Below, piece after piece: positions 1-12,216 of a DNA stretch of 64,000 nucleotides. Numbering within the stretch: the first letter of the stretch is position 1; every line of letters begins with the position of its first letter. Under the pieces are notes generated by a model. It ran no database searches, was not told the DNA's origin, and worked only from the letters and a program-made list of their open reading frames with translations. The stretch comes from Heterobasidion occidentale. Its lineage: Eukaryota > Basidiomycota > Agaricomycetes > Russulales > Bondarzewiaceae. The stretch is from assembly GCA_039111635.1 (NCBI GenBank), contig JBCAQO010000006.1, positions 806,001 through 870,000 on the forward strand, read 5' to 3'. The translations under genes and the position numbers were made by a program.

Positions 1-2580
1 CCGCGTCTTCACCCCGCAGAACCAGTCCCTGCATCCGCGCGAACAGGACTATGTCAACACGCGCCTCTCGCAGGTCATCCCCAACGAGTGGAAGAACTGG
101 GTCGGCGACGGCGCTAGCATCGGGTACAGCCTCGAGGCCTTCGGCGGGAACTTCAGCAAGATCGGGATCGCCGTGAGCGGGGGCGGGTACCGTGCGGCGC
201 AGTTCGGTGCCGGCGTTTTCTCGGGGCTCGACGCCCGCAACGAGTCGGCCAAGGCCGCGGGCACGGGTGGGCTGCTCCAGGTCTCGTCCTACTGGGCGGG
301 CCTCTCTGGTGCGTCGACCGCTATGCCGTCGCGTCGCGTACCACGGCGCGCTCAACTTCAGACGTGTTCATCTAGGCGGCTCATGGCTCACTGGAGGGCT
401 CTACATGAACGACTGGCCAACGGTGAAGGACATGGTGTTCGGCAACGGGGGTGACAAGCCTGGCTGGATGCTGGACTTTTCCCTCGCCTCTCCAGATGGC
501 GACAACATCTTTGACGACAAGAATCAAGAATGGTACGGTAGTATCATCTGGAGCATCATGGCAAAGGCGGACCTAGGCATGTAAGCTGCAACTGTTCCCC
601 GCTGTCCTGCGCGCTTGATCCTCACGGGGCGACCGTACAGAGACACCAGCCTGACAGACCCCTGGGCTCGCATGATTTCCTATCATTTCTTGAATGAAAC
701 GACGCCTAGCAACTTTTTCTCAAATGACACCGCCCATGGAGCAGGCCAATTGTGGTCCAACATTCCGCTGTCCGATCCCTGGCAACAGCATATCCCTCCG
801 TTCCCGATCGTCATGGCGGATTCTCGCCCCGTGGGCTCCAATCTCACCACTGCGCTTTCGCCGGATCCCGTTGCATACGAAGTGCGCTATTCCGGCTCCA
901 GGTTGCAGACAGGCGTTGATGCGTGATGCATTTAGATCACACCCATGGAGTTTGGTTCTTTTGATCCCAAACTATCTGCGATGATGAACCTCTCTTATAC
1001 CGGCACCCACCTGAACAACGGTCAACCAGACAACGACACAGCCTGCGTGACGCATTTCGACCAGGCAGGGTTCGTTATGGGCAGCAGTGCCAGTCTGTTC
1101 AATGTATGCACTTGATCCTGAACGGCGTGATATTGACGATGACGTATCCACGTTTCATAGCAAATTCTCGACTTTGGCAGGAATACGATCAGCGGATTCC
1201 AAGGAAGCAGTGCTTCTGCCATACTCTACGTGCTCAGCCGCCAGTTGCAGGAGGTTCGCACCCGCGCGGATGACGTTGCTAATTGGCCAAGTGTAAGTCG
1301 TCCCTTCAAGCGGCCCATCCTGCTTCGAGCCTCACAGCTTGCGCGTCCAGCCATTTCAAAACGTCAAGCAAGGCAACTTCGAGGACTCAAGCTCGCGATG
1401 GCTCGAACTCATCGACGGGTCGTCTAATGGGGAGAATGTCCCGCTGGGTCCCATGTTTGTGAATGCCCGAGGTCTCGATGTCGTTCTCGCCGTCGACGCA
1501 AGTGCCGACGCTCTGGGCTGGCCAAAGTGAGTCCACGCCGCCATTGATCGGCATCCACTTGCTGACGTCCGATCCCGCGCTTCGTCAGTGGTTCATCGCC
1601 ACTGCATTCTGCGAGCCGGATCGTCACTCTCCTCCAGTCTTCTCACCAGGACTTCCCTCCCTTGCCAGCATCTCCGGCGGACTTCCTCTCCACCGGCGTG
1701 AACATGCGGCCCACTTTCTTCGGCTGCGACCCAACGCAGAATCCGCCCGAATATCCCATGGTCATATACTTCCCCAACTCGCCCCCGCTCAATGGCGACG
1801 ATCCGGTCTCTAAGTGAGCTCTTCCCGCCCATCTTTCAATCCACATCTGACCGCCGTGTACCGCGCAGCTCTGACACGTTCCAGCTCGATTACACGCCGG
1901 AGCACACTCGGCTGTTCATCGACCAGGTCCACGCAAACACGATCGGCGGCTTCCAGCCCGACACGAACTCCCCCGACCCGAACTTCGGCCGCTGCCTACA
2001 GTGCGCGGCGCTGGACCGCGCGCGGTACAAGACGAGCCCGCCGATTACGCGCTCCGACTTCTGCGCGACATGCTTCAAGCAGTACTGCTTCGACCCCAGC
2101 AACCCGCCGTCCAAGGTCGCGCTGCCAAATCGCAAGCTCGCGTTCAAGAACCCGGACCCGACGGGCTTCAAGGGCGTGGCGAGCTTCCTGAGCACCAGCA
2201 AGCTGCCCATCGCGCTGGGCTTCCTCGGCGCCGCCGTCGCGATCGGGGCGCTGATTGGCTTTTTGTACGTCGTTTTCTTTTACTTTTCCTGCCGGGCCGG
2301 ATTGTGCAAGGTCGGAGGGCTGACTGTTGTTGACAGGTGTTGGAGGAAGAAGCGGCAGGTGCGCGCGGCGCAGTACAAGCAGGTCGCGGGACTGCACGAA
2401 GACGACGACGACGAGCCGTTCGCCCAACGCGGCCACTATCCGCGCGACTCGACAGTGTCGTATGGACCGTCGACGTACGAGATGCCGTACATCCCGCCAG
2501 AGACGCGAGATCCATACCAGCCGCACCACAGCGACTCGGACATGCCATACGTGCCCGCACCGCTCGCTGCGAACCATTGA
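1..2580 (+). CDS. Lysophospholipase / phospholipase B, 5'-truncated by the window edge
   Basis: Secreted or surface enzyme that removes acyl chains from (lyso)phospholipids. The cPLA2-type nucleophile motif is visible as AVSGGGYRA near base 170, with the catalytic Asp candidate in AVDASADALGW near 1490. The Cys-rich end typical of fungal PLBs follows (CLQCAALDR, CATCFKQYCF). About eight short introns fit well; for example 309-375 restores the family sequence SYWAGLSGGSWLTG. After the catalytic domain there is a hydrophobic helix (about 2200-2270) and a roughly 80-residue cytosolic tail starting WRKKRQ, containing acidic DDDDE and two copies of MPY(I/V)P. So this looks like a single-pass membrane form, not the GPI-anchored or soluble form usual in yeasts. 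The signal peptide and N-terminal region lie outside the window. Family assignment is firm; the substrate is inferred. Confidence 0.9.
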
Positions 2581-2790
2581 AGACCTTTCTCGTCTTTCGT
2601 TTCGGGACATCGGACCCTTTCTATGAGGTTTACGAGTGTAGTTCAGCCATGTAGAGCATGATATATAATCGGTGTTTTGTTCAGTGTGGGTATTATAAAA
2701 ATAAAATAAGACACATGGGTAATATCAAATCCATAACCTCGCGAAAATCCAGGTAGATCGGGCATTTAAAACCAGCAAAAAGAGTCATGT

Positions 2791-4916
2791 CTAAACGATT
2801 TCGTCCAACGTCATCTCCCCGTCGATATTTGGTGAACGGCGACCGTTCATTTTGGCGCTATCGCCAGCTTTGCTGTGTGTCGTTGGTCCGACATTCGTGC
2901 TCTGGTTCACCAGAGGCACACGGCCGACGCGAGTGATGGTGGTCCTAGGCTTAAACTCTGATGGAACGGCGATGGATTTATACATGTTGAGCTCATGTTG
3001 AAGCTCGTCGCCATGAGCAATCACGGCATCGCGGTCGAGGGTGACCATGAGGAGCGCCTGAGTGACGAACGCGTCGTGAATCAACCGGTACCAAACGATC
3101 GAGAGAGATAAATCACCTGTTTGGTTTCTGCGAGCTCCCTTCTTATGCGATCTAGGTACATGACCCTCTGAGCGGGATTGTTATGTCCCAGAATTTCTGC
3201 ATTGAATTTGCTGAGCCGTTCTGCCTCGTCCTCAGCCAGTTCATTACGAGCTGCTAGGGCCTCAACCTCCTCAATCAGGCTCTGGTAAGCCTCTTGATAG
3301 CGCTCGGCATCTGTGAGCTCACTTGTTAACCTGTAGAAACGCATTTCAAGAAGATAATCGACGCATGTTGTGCCAGGGAACATACTGCTCAATTTCAGCG
3401 CGAAGAGCCTCTTCTGCCATTTTATGCTTCTGGACTGACACGGCCATTCTTTGACTTCCCTCGCGCTCCTTCTTCAAGGCCTGCTCTTGAGAGGCTTGTA
3501 GCCCCTGTATCTTCGACTCCAAAGCCTGTAGCTGTTTCGTCAGTGCTCCTTCGTTGGCCTTGGAAGTGTCCAGAGATGAGACGGCATTGGCCAGTTGGCT
3601 CAGAACAGTGTCACGTTCTGTGCGCAGGGTATGCAGATCAGAGTCGAGGGTAGTTCTGGAGACTTCGGCAGCCTTCAGCTCGGAAGAATACTGTCGTACA
3701 GTCCGGTATGCTTCGTCAAGGTCACCGATAGACGTGGCATAGGAAATGAGGGTACTGTGGGCAATGAGACGGGATGCCTCGTATGACAAACGATGGGTGG
3801 CGAAGGACGCATCGTAAAGTATCTGCTTAACTCTCCACATATCAGATTTTGCTGTATAGAGTTCGCCGATGAGGTCATCGACGTGTGCATGGAGACTCTA
3901 TCTCGAAGACCGTCTCTCCATGCATTCGAATAGAAGGCCAATTGTCGAGTATAATCGTCGAGACTGGCGAGGAGTATGCTGTTCTCGTCCTTTGTTTGTC
4001 GGATCAAATTAGCCAGTTCCACAACCTGTCCCTCCGAGTTTGCTAGCTTGCGTTCAAGACGCATCGCTTGCATCTGTAGACCAGCATGTTCCAACCTGAG
4101 CGAGTCGTGGGTCGAAGCAGGGACAGAAGAATTGGCAAGACGGCCATAATCCTCTGCCACACGTTTGAGGAGTATCTGCATGTCAGTGAGCCTCGACAGC
4201 AGTTGCTCTTCTCTGTTGTTGCCCTCCTCGCGAGCTAGAGCCAGAGCAGCTTGAGCTTCTTCCGCCAATACGCGAGCCTCCTTCATGCGCGTCTCTTCTT
4301 GTCGTGCGCTCAGACGTGCCTCCTTGACCTCGGTCTCTGCGCTTCCCTTGAGCTCCTGCATACGGGCCTCCGCCATCTCCCTTCTCTTCTTCTCCGCCAC
4401 CACCAGCTTCTCCAGCTCTGCTATCCGCCTTTCTGACTCTCGTCCTTCATCTCTCCTCTTCGCCTCCAATGCTTGTAGTGTCTTCCTGACATCGCCGGCC
4501 TCCCCTTGTTTGGAAACCAACTGCACACGTTCATTCTCTGCCGAGCGTAGCTTCACACGCAGCTCTCTATTTTCTACTTCCTCCGCTGTGTTCGTCTTCT
4601 TCAGCTCATGTATGCGTGCATCTAGGGCTTCGTTTTGCTTCTTCAATTTTTGCAGCCGGTCTGCTTGCTCCAAGTTGGCCTTCTGCGTTCGCGATAGTTC
4701 GCCCTTTAAACGATCTAGGTCTGCATGGTACTAAAAGCGTCTACAATCAAAGAGAAGGCATGATGATGTACTTGTATAACTCACGGCTTTCTTCCCGTCC
4801 GCATGTATCCTTTCCAGCTCATCGAGCTTGCGTTGCAAAACGGCATAACGGTCGATACTGTGAGCCTTCGCTCCCAGAATGACTCCCTTGTTGTTTGGAG
4901 CTTTAGCCAGCATCAT
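2791..4916 (-). CDS. Long coiled-coil protein with HMMR-C-like end
   Basis: Starts MMLAKAPNNKG and is almost entirely Glu/Lys/Arg/Leu-rich heptads (about 600 residues), so an extended coiled coil. Introns join the N-terminal exon (ends DGKKA) to YHADLDRL, and later EIEQ to LTSELTD and ELAETKQ to ALLMVTL. Near the C-terminus, ILGHNNPAQRVMYLDRIRRE resembles the C-terminal domain of hyaluronan-mediated motility receptor (HMMR/RHAMM) and related microtubule or spindle-associated coiled coils. A 1-base shift near 3886-3892 is needed to run RDRVSM into HVDDLIGELY; the most economical explanation is one missing G. A cytoskeletal or spindle role is inference from the C-terminal motif alone. The gene converges on the lysophospholipase and lies just downstream of the PPR gene on the same strand. 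Confidence 0.7.
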
Positions 4917-5091
4917 AGGATGGAATCAAGGGAATGCCACGATTGCACGGTGGCGAGAAAGACAAAACGAACTTGTCCAAACTAACGCAAACAAGCGCGT
5001 CGCGCTTTCATGGTCACGCGAGCACTGATGGATTGAGCGTGCTCAACGTGCATTTTGACCACAATAAAAAATTGGAGGGTAATAAAGTAAG

Positions 5092-7004
5092 TTACGAGTC
5101 GACGGCCTGTCCTCGTGATGTGTCACGATCGTCGGATTCCTGGTTATACTCGCCCCCCCTCTTCCATATACCTGATCCCCCAGTGTCGATTAAGTACTGC
5201 AGTCGTGGCGATATCTCGTACCCAAACTCCTTCATCTCTTCAAGGGCCAGTCTGTACCGGGAGTCGCCTTCCGAGACACAGCGACGAATGATGGCTTCGT
5301 ATACAGCGATCGGCGGGTAGAATTTCTCCGCTTTCATTTCCTCCAAGTAGAAAAACGCGTCCTCGTATGTCTGACCCGTCAGGCAGAGAACGATGAGACG
5401 CTCATATGTGAGCACGTCTGGTTTGATCTCGGCCGCCTTCATGTCAGCCATGATTTGATCGCCGAGTTCCCGATGTCGCGCCGCGATGCATCCAGAGAGT
5501 AGAGAATTGAAGGTATCGACGTCGGGTTTCACGTTGAACTCCGGGAAGATTTTGTACGTGCCGAAGGCACGCTGCAAATCGCCTTGTACAACGGAAGCCT
5601 GCAGGATAACGTTTATGGCAGTGACATCAACGACATCACCTTCCTTATGCAGCTCGTCCAACGCATCCCATGCGCGGTCGATAGCGTCAGAATCGGCTTT
5701 GATAGCAAGGAATATGGAATACGAGGTCTGCGATGTCGGAGGCACGCCTTGTGAGCGCATAGCTGCGAGGAACTTCATTGCGTCCTTGATTCGATGTGTT
5801 CGACAAAGAGCCTCGATAACAGGGGCAAAGTGGAACTCCTGGAGCTGCGCATCGATAGCTTGGAGATGATGAAGCGCCTCCGTAGCGAGTTCGGCAGGCC
5901 ATGTCGTCCAGCAGTATGAAGAACTTCGAGGCAGACGCCTTCATCGGGCGTCATTTTCAGGTCATCGACGACCTTGGGCCAGAGACGAAGAACGCCGTCT
6001 TTCTGGTAAAACATATTAGAATTCATACTTAGCATGCGCAGAACATTAATGTACTCACGTAAAGGCTTTCTGAAGACGCAAGGAGACACTGAATCCAGAC
6101 TTGAGCACCGAGCCTGCGTATGGAAGATGCCTCGAAATTCTCTGCCAAATCTATAGCCAGGCGAGGCTGACCCCGGGCTGCAGCGAGTGTGATCACTTCC
6201 TCCGCAGTCTCAAGCTTCGGAAATAGTTCACGACCCTCCATCTCCACCAGAAGTCGTAAGGCCATCTCTAGGTTCGAGACAGACGTATACCTCCGGATCA
6301 ATAGCATATATGTTGTCGCATCAGGCTCAATTCCGGAAGCCTCCATCTTCTTGTAAACGTCCCACATCTGCTCCGTGTGCTCGAAATGCAATGACTGTAT
6401 CACAATATAGAAGTAATTAGTGACTTGAGGTGAGCGTAGATTACGTAGCGAGGCTTTCCTGGATAACAGAATTGTAGGATTGAAGGTTCGGCTCTATGTC
6501 TAGAGCCTTCATATCATCCAGAAGCGCCAAACACTCTCGGGGCGCACGAAAGTTGGCAAACAATTGAAGTAAGAGATTGTAGGTGAGAAGGTCAGGCTTT
6601 ACGCCATGAGCCTTCATCTCACTAACGATCCCGAGGACCGCCATAGACTGCCCTAGATCCACACATCGTCCGAGTCTTAGATTGTATGAGGACACTTGAG
6701 ATCTAGAGAAGGAGTCTTGTTTGAATGACCAGGGCTGGCTACGCAGACCACTAGGGCGAGGGTATGAACTGCCTTGTGTATAATCCTGATCGGCATTCCA
6801 ACTGTGTACGTTGATGCGCACCGTCGGTGGTGAATGCCAGCTGGGTGATGAAGAGCAGGGTTGGAGTAAGTCTAGGATGGAAGCAAGGATATACGACGCA
6901 CAATCTGTTAGAGCGCGGAACAACCGGCCATTCAACTGTGACCCCGAAGCAGGGACGCGTTTTTGAGCGACCGAGAGCGCATTTCTGGAGGAAGATGCGA
7001 GCAT
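5092..7004 (-). CDS. Pentatricopeptide repeat (PPR) protein, probably mitochondrial
   Basis: PPR proteins bind organellar RNA with stacked 35-residue helical hairpins. Repeats are visible: MKAHGVKPDLLTYNLLLQLF, MEASGIEPDATTYMLLIRRY, FNVKPDVDTFNSLLSGCIAA and MKAAEIKPDVLTYERLIVLC. The start at 7004 (MLASSSRNALSVAQKRVP) is Ser/Arg-rich without acids, like a mitochondrial presequence. Several short introns interrupt the gene (for example after SSESLY near 6060). A 1-base shift near 5888-5895 is needed to join HTAGRHGLP to LATEALHHLQ, and the exon junction near 6440 is also unresolved, so the model is provisional. It shares a 149-base intergenic region with RAD21 on the other strand. Target RNA is unknown. 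Confidence 0.82.
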
Positions 7005-7153
7005 GACCAGCAGGATCCAACTTGGCGCGTCCAAACGAAAAGGAAGTGACCACATTGTCACGCATGACGAAGGCTATGTCACGTCTCACGTTTCAACCTT
7101 GGCGCATGCCACAACCGCGCTGAACGCGCTGATTTCTTGGATACTTTTACACC

Positions 7154-9500
7154 ATGGTATGTCCTTCCTGAGCCTTGATATGAAATGGTCACTTACCTCC
7201 AAATACGTTGAAAGTTTTACTCAGAGGCAATTCTGTCGAGGCGTGGTCCCCTGGCCAAAGTATGGCTGGCGGCCCATATGGAAAGGAAGCTTTCGAAGGC
7301 TCAAACACTGCAGACAGACATTGAACAGTCTGTTGGTGAGTATACCACGGCTTTCTATATCGATGGGTCTTACTGAGTGGGCCTTTCCTAGATGCCATCA
7401 TGGGTCAGGAAGTAGAGGTGATGGCGCTAAGGCTCAGCGGGCAACTATTATTGGGGGTAGTCCGGATCTACAGTCGCAAAGCGAAGTATCTGCTTGACGA
7501 TTGCAATGAGGCGCTTCTCAAGATTAAAATGGTGCGTCGAATCTCAATATTTCAAGGCTCGCACCTTGAATGCGATTTCGGCAGGCATTTCGTCCTGGGC
7601 TTGTAGATATGACAGAAGATCAGCTTGCTGTCAATCGGAATGCTATCACTTTGCAGGCGGGTGGGTTGGACCTTGATGTGCTCTTGCCTGATATCAATTG
7701 GTAAGCTGTTGCGTCCATTCTTGTTCAAACGACTTCATCACACTTTCCTAGGGATATCGACTTCGAAGACCGCGTTGTCCAACCTCAGGGCCACCATGTT
7801 GCGCGTCAAGCGGACATCACACTCGCTACTGCCGATGACTTACAGTTCGATCTTGACGACGCTGGTTATGGCTTTGACTTGGGCCCCGCTGATGGCATTG
7901 GGTCTCAGGACTATGAACTTGACTTGGGATTGGATTTTGGAGATGTTCTCATTGAGTGAAGACGGTCGTGATCGCGACAGCATGAGCATTGAAGTAGGCC
8001 GTGACGCTCCACCACCTAGGGAGCCTCGATATTCGCTGGGCTCGCAGATATTCGGGAGAGGGGGAGATACAGATCTCGATGTGTTGTCTCAGAAGAGCAG
8101 AGAACCATCCGAACATCCTTTTGGTGGGGACTTGGATGTTGGCTTTGGTCCCGAGGTTGGCATGGATATCGACTTGGGCCTTGACTTTGGTGACAATCTC
8201 CCCGGTGAGCGAGAAAGAACCCCAGGCCAAACGCGATCGCTTTCTCGTGGCTGTAAGTCCTTTGATGATTGATGCCCACATCGATGCTGATTACTCGCAG
8301 CTTCCCCATTGAGCGAACCGCCGAAGACCCCTTCGCCAGGCGTTGACTTAAACCCGGAGATCGCTGCAGAAGGTCACGAGCCAGTGCCAAGTGAGAAGGC
8401 TGAAGAAAAGAAGAAGCGAAAAGAGAAGAAACAGATCATTGACGATGTTACTGAACTCCAAAACGGCAACCGACGTGGCGGACTCGGTCCTGGCGCTAAA
8501 GACGTCTCTTCGATCTTGACCGAACATCACTATCTACCCCGCTCATCCCTTGTCATGCGTCTACTCGAGATTCGTGAAGATCCCATCGCACATTTCCTCC
8601 CGACAAGAGTTACGCCTACCGGTACATATCTACTTGCTGGTCCACCGGGTATGGCGCCAGAGCTCCAGGAGATGTTCATGCGACCAATACCCACACACCA
8701 AACTGCGAAGCGCCGTGCTGCATCTCCTGAGAAACCTCCTAGCAAGAAGCCACGCATAGAGGAAAGTGTTGCGGAAGATGATCAAGTCGAACAAGCTCGC
8801 CGTGCTGCCAGTGTCGCGCCCAGCGTTGTGCTGGGCAGCGATGTGTTGGGGCGTGGGAGTGTTGGTCCTGGTCTAGAGGGTGGTTTTGAGTTCGATACCA
8901 CTGGGCAGGGTGTGGAGGAATTCCAAATGGACTTGGGAGACATCGCAGGAGGAGACGCTGATATAGCCCTGGACGTGCAGCGTGCACGCTCAAGGTCGCT
9001 TGCCCCATCAGAACTGACCCGTCTATCAACGCCCGGACTAGACGAACCGGAAGAGACATACGCCGACCTGGAGTGTCCTATCGCAGTGTTCGATACGAAG
9101 GGGTCGAGCCAGTCGTCCGAGAGTACAGATGGAGTCGATTCGAAGGGGTACAGCAAGAATACCATGAAGGCCCTAGGAATCGTCAGAAAGGAGTTGCAGC
9201 CTGATGACGAGCACGAGGAAGAAGAAAAGGTCATGAGCTTCAAGAAGATGTCTACAAAGGTCATAATTTGTGTGCTGTATATTTGGTTGCTCAATTGCTG
9301 ATGGCATGCTTTTATAGGCTACGCGGCGAGCAGCCTCTTCCTTCTTCTTCGAGCTTCTCGTTCTTGGAACTCGAGACTGTGTTAAGCTTTCTCAAGCTGC
9401 CCCATTCGAAAACATAGAGATTCGCGCCAAGGACAAATTGTGGGACCGCCAGCGACAAGGTTCAGTTGCACCGTCTATTGCCGCTTCTATGGGCTTATGA
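7154..9500 (+). CDS. RAD21: Cohesin kleisin subunit RAD21/SCC1
   Basis: Kleisin that closes the SMC1-SMC3 ring for sister-chromatid cohesion and is cut by separase at anaphase. The N-terminal domain is unmistakable: [20 protein letters not shown] followed by [20 protein letters not shown], which contacts SMC3. The C-terminal winged helix (contacts SMC1) is encoded by the last exon, with [18 protein letters not shown]. The middle is acidic and low complexity, with [11 protein letters not shown] and IARFLPTR-like segments. Total about 670 residues. Exon 1 contributes only ATG (7154-7156); intron 7157-7214 follows. The last intron begins with a weak donor (gtcata, about 9260). A 1-base shift near 7944-7950 is needed to continue DFGDV into [10 protein letters not shown]. 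Full-length N- and C-terminal domains argue for mitotic RAD21, although a Rec8 paralogue cannot be excluded without a tree. Confidence 0.9.
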
Positions 9501-9779
9501 TCACAGGGACACATTTGTTAGCCATGATTTCTTGATTTCAGGAACTTTTGTGGATCTCCTATTGTTTACGATCTATTATGTCGTCTGTTTCCCTGACTTG
9601 GTTTTGTATTCTTTCCAATGTGAGGATCTCTCGATGGCCACCTATCTTATTCGTACTTTGTATGTCACGCAAGTAGACCTCGATATTGTAGTGAGTATTT
9701 ACAGTCGATGAAGTTAGCTTGAGTTGGTAAGGCGGTAAGTTAAGGTTAAGCAGAACTCTATGTCGTCAGGGAGTCGAAC

Positions 9780-10721
9780 TCATTGAGGGATTGGAACTGG
9801 TACGGCCATTTTGCCATCTATGTTCAATCCCACTGTAAAGCGACTGACGAAGTTATACATTCCGACAGTCGCGGTCGCCTCCACCATCTGCTTATCACTA
9901 AGGAAAGCATGCAGGTTATCAAAGATGCCCTGTGGAACGTGCACGGCTTCTGTCGACCAGTCGGCGAAGTCGAGTGCCGCGGAGAGCTCGGCAGAAAGGG
10001 TGCGATTGACAGCAGAGGTAGCACTCAGTAGGCCAACGAATGGCGGAGCGAAGCGAACCGTCAGCAACTGTGAGGTTGTGAGGCCAGCAGCGCGTCCAAC
10101 GGGCTCATGTTGCAGCCTGAAATGGCGAGCAATGACTTCAATATACCTGCGTCTTAGATCAAGGGCGAGACGCAAAGTACACACCATTGATATGTCGCAC
10201 TGTTCAAGACCGCCGTCCGCAGGATCTGTGAGGGTCATACAGTCACGACATGACCATAGACTCAGCAGAAATACTCACGAAGAGCTCTCGCATGGCTGCA
10301 GGAAGAGTATTGTTATCTCGGATCACCCCTGCAATGTCACTCCAACCCTGTGCAACAAGCGGTGCGTTCAACCTTGAATTCAAGAGGTGAGTAACGCGGG
10401 ACTTTCTCCCTTCGTCGAGAAGCAGACTGATTACTCACAAGACACCATCGAGATCCAGTAACGTACCATTCGTCCTCCGAGCACGTATTGAATCTGCGAT
10501 CTATTCAGAGGTGAAGAATTTCGTCTGTCAGCACCCGAATGACTAGATCTCTGCACGGTATTAAGCTAGCTTACCGGATCTGTCCCAGGAGCGGGAAACA
10601 CATACGGGACCCTTGCAGGGAGACCATCATCACGTTGGTGAAGTGAGGAACTGGCTAGCGTCGACCTAGACCCCGCGACAACGAATAGGCATATGAGGAA
10701 GAGAACGTTATACAGAGACAT
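9780..10721 (-). CDS. Secreted AhpD-like / carboxymuconolactone decarboxylase-family protein
   Basis: Starts MSLYNVLFLICLFVVAGSRS, a clear signal peptide, so the protein probably enters the secretory pathway. Five exons join with good GT-AG introns to give AMRELFILRTAVLNSATYQW then LQHEPVGRAAGLTTSQL and VEATATVGMYNFVSRFTVGL. That layout (helix, catalytic-helix region, helical hairpin) is the AhpD/CMD fold. The classic Cys-x-x-Cys of AhpD peroxidase partners is not present; the His-Glu in LQHEPVG occupies the equivalent region. So peroxiredoxin-reductase activity should not be assumed; fungal homologues are mostly uncharacterised. About 210 residues. It converges on RAD21 with about 280 bases between them. 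Confidence 0.8.
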
Positions 10722-12216
10722 GCCGGACAGAACTTGACAACCAAGACGAAGTCGGGGCCTCCTTCTTATACTTGCCCGCGTCCTGAGCATGTGCTAGCCC
10801 AGATGCCTTCCATGTGTAAGTGCGAATGGAAGTGTCCGGGGTGAGTAACTGGTTGCGAAGTTCGCATGCTTGGCCATGCTGCTCGTTTTTGAAAGCGACA
10901 ATTGATGTGGTGGCACAAGGTGAATTGGTGGAGAAAGATGGCAGAGTAGGCTTCGTTAGCGGGAGCCAGTGCAAAAAACAATGATTCGGAAGTATACGTT
11001 CTAATGAGAGACCGAACATTGGCAGCAACTTACGATAAATGTATTTCTTCCAAGCTGCCCAGGCCCTATTGAAGAAGGGTGGAAGATATCGCGCACTTCG
11101 AGACCTCACTAGCTACCATCACGGAATAGACGCTGAATATTTAAACGATTGTAGACTTTGTAAAGTTAAAATATATTCTGAAGGGTTATAGGAGGGTTAC
11201 ATGGGCCAAGCAGGTAAAATATTGTATGAGCTATATAAGACTACTTTCTATATTCCGGCGTGCCGACAGATGTCCTACTCGATATGGCTGTCATCACGTG
11301 CCCCGCTTTATCGGAAAATGCAGTGATATTGAGGCTACCATCACACAATCATTAGCCGCTGCAGTGGAGCGAATCAGTCGGCGCTTTTGTGTCATGTGGC
11401 TGCTTCCCGCGCGTTCGATCCTCCCACATGCCCAATTTCTTAAGTCATAAATCTTGTCATTGTCATCATTTGAGTGTGTAAGGCCGTGTGAATTCCGATC
11501 AATATCTGAGTTGGTGTTAGCCTAAAGTAATTGAGCTGTATAATTCCTAAATTACCCAATTCATTGAAACTTGTATCGGATGGACGGCCAGCGCCTGGGT
11601 ATCTGATATCGTAATTCTGGGATAGCCTGGGTGACGGATGAATATTTTTTCATATTTGGTGGTGATATTGTGAGCAGTATTTATACACCTAACAATATTG
11701 TGGGTCTTCTTTTTAAGGGAGATACATACACTTTCTCAGGGCTCTAGATCAAATGAGCCAGCCCTTTAGTCAATTTTACATCTTTTACATCTTTATATAT
11801 TATAAACAATTAAAAAGTATCTAAATACCCTTTTTCTTTTTGCAGTCATTTCTGTGATGACCAGTGTCCCCCTGGATGACTCACTTTTCAACTCGTCTGG
11901 AAGGGAATTCCCAGTGAATTCCCACCCTGCGGACAGGTGTATGTTCTGGATCACGCTGGCTCAGTGAAGGCCTCCGACAATCGCGGCGGGTTAATATCGG
12001 ACACAGGAACGTGAGAAGACATAGTACACATAAACGCCGTGGAATTTGAATGATTCTGCGTATGTCACCACATTGCTGAGTTGCCAGAGGACACTTGCTA
12101 ATGCGCAGAGATTTCATGGCAGTCGACGTCGCAGCTAGCGGCTGAAAGTGAAGTTCGCGCAGGTCCCCAATGCCATATTAGGGTTAAGGTGTCCTCCCTT
12201 GCAACAGCACTCCACC
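10722..12216. other. Intergenic region, 1.5 kb, partly AT-rich
   Basis: No convincing gene on either strand. The centre (about 11640-11860) is AT-rich. A short direct repeat, gaattccca, occurs twice near 11904 and 11916. The right end presumably holds the promoter of the RNase P subunit gene and the left end that of the AhpD-like gene. Confidence 0.5.

Noticed and set aside
1996..2610. 204-codon minus-strand frame opposite the lysophospholipase end
   Set aside because: Arg-rich shadow of a GC-rich coding exon; the plus strand carries the conserved PLB C-terminus.
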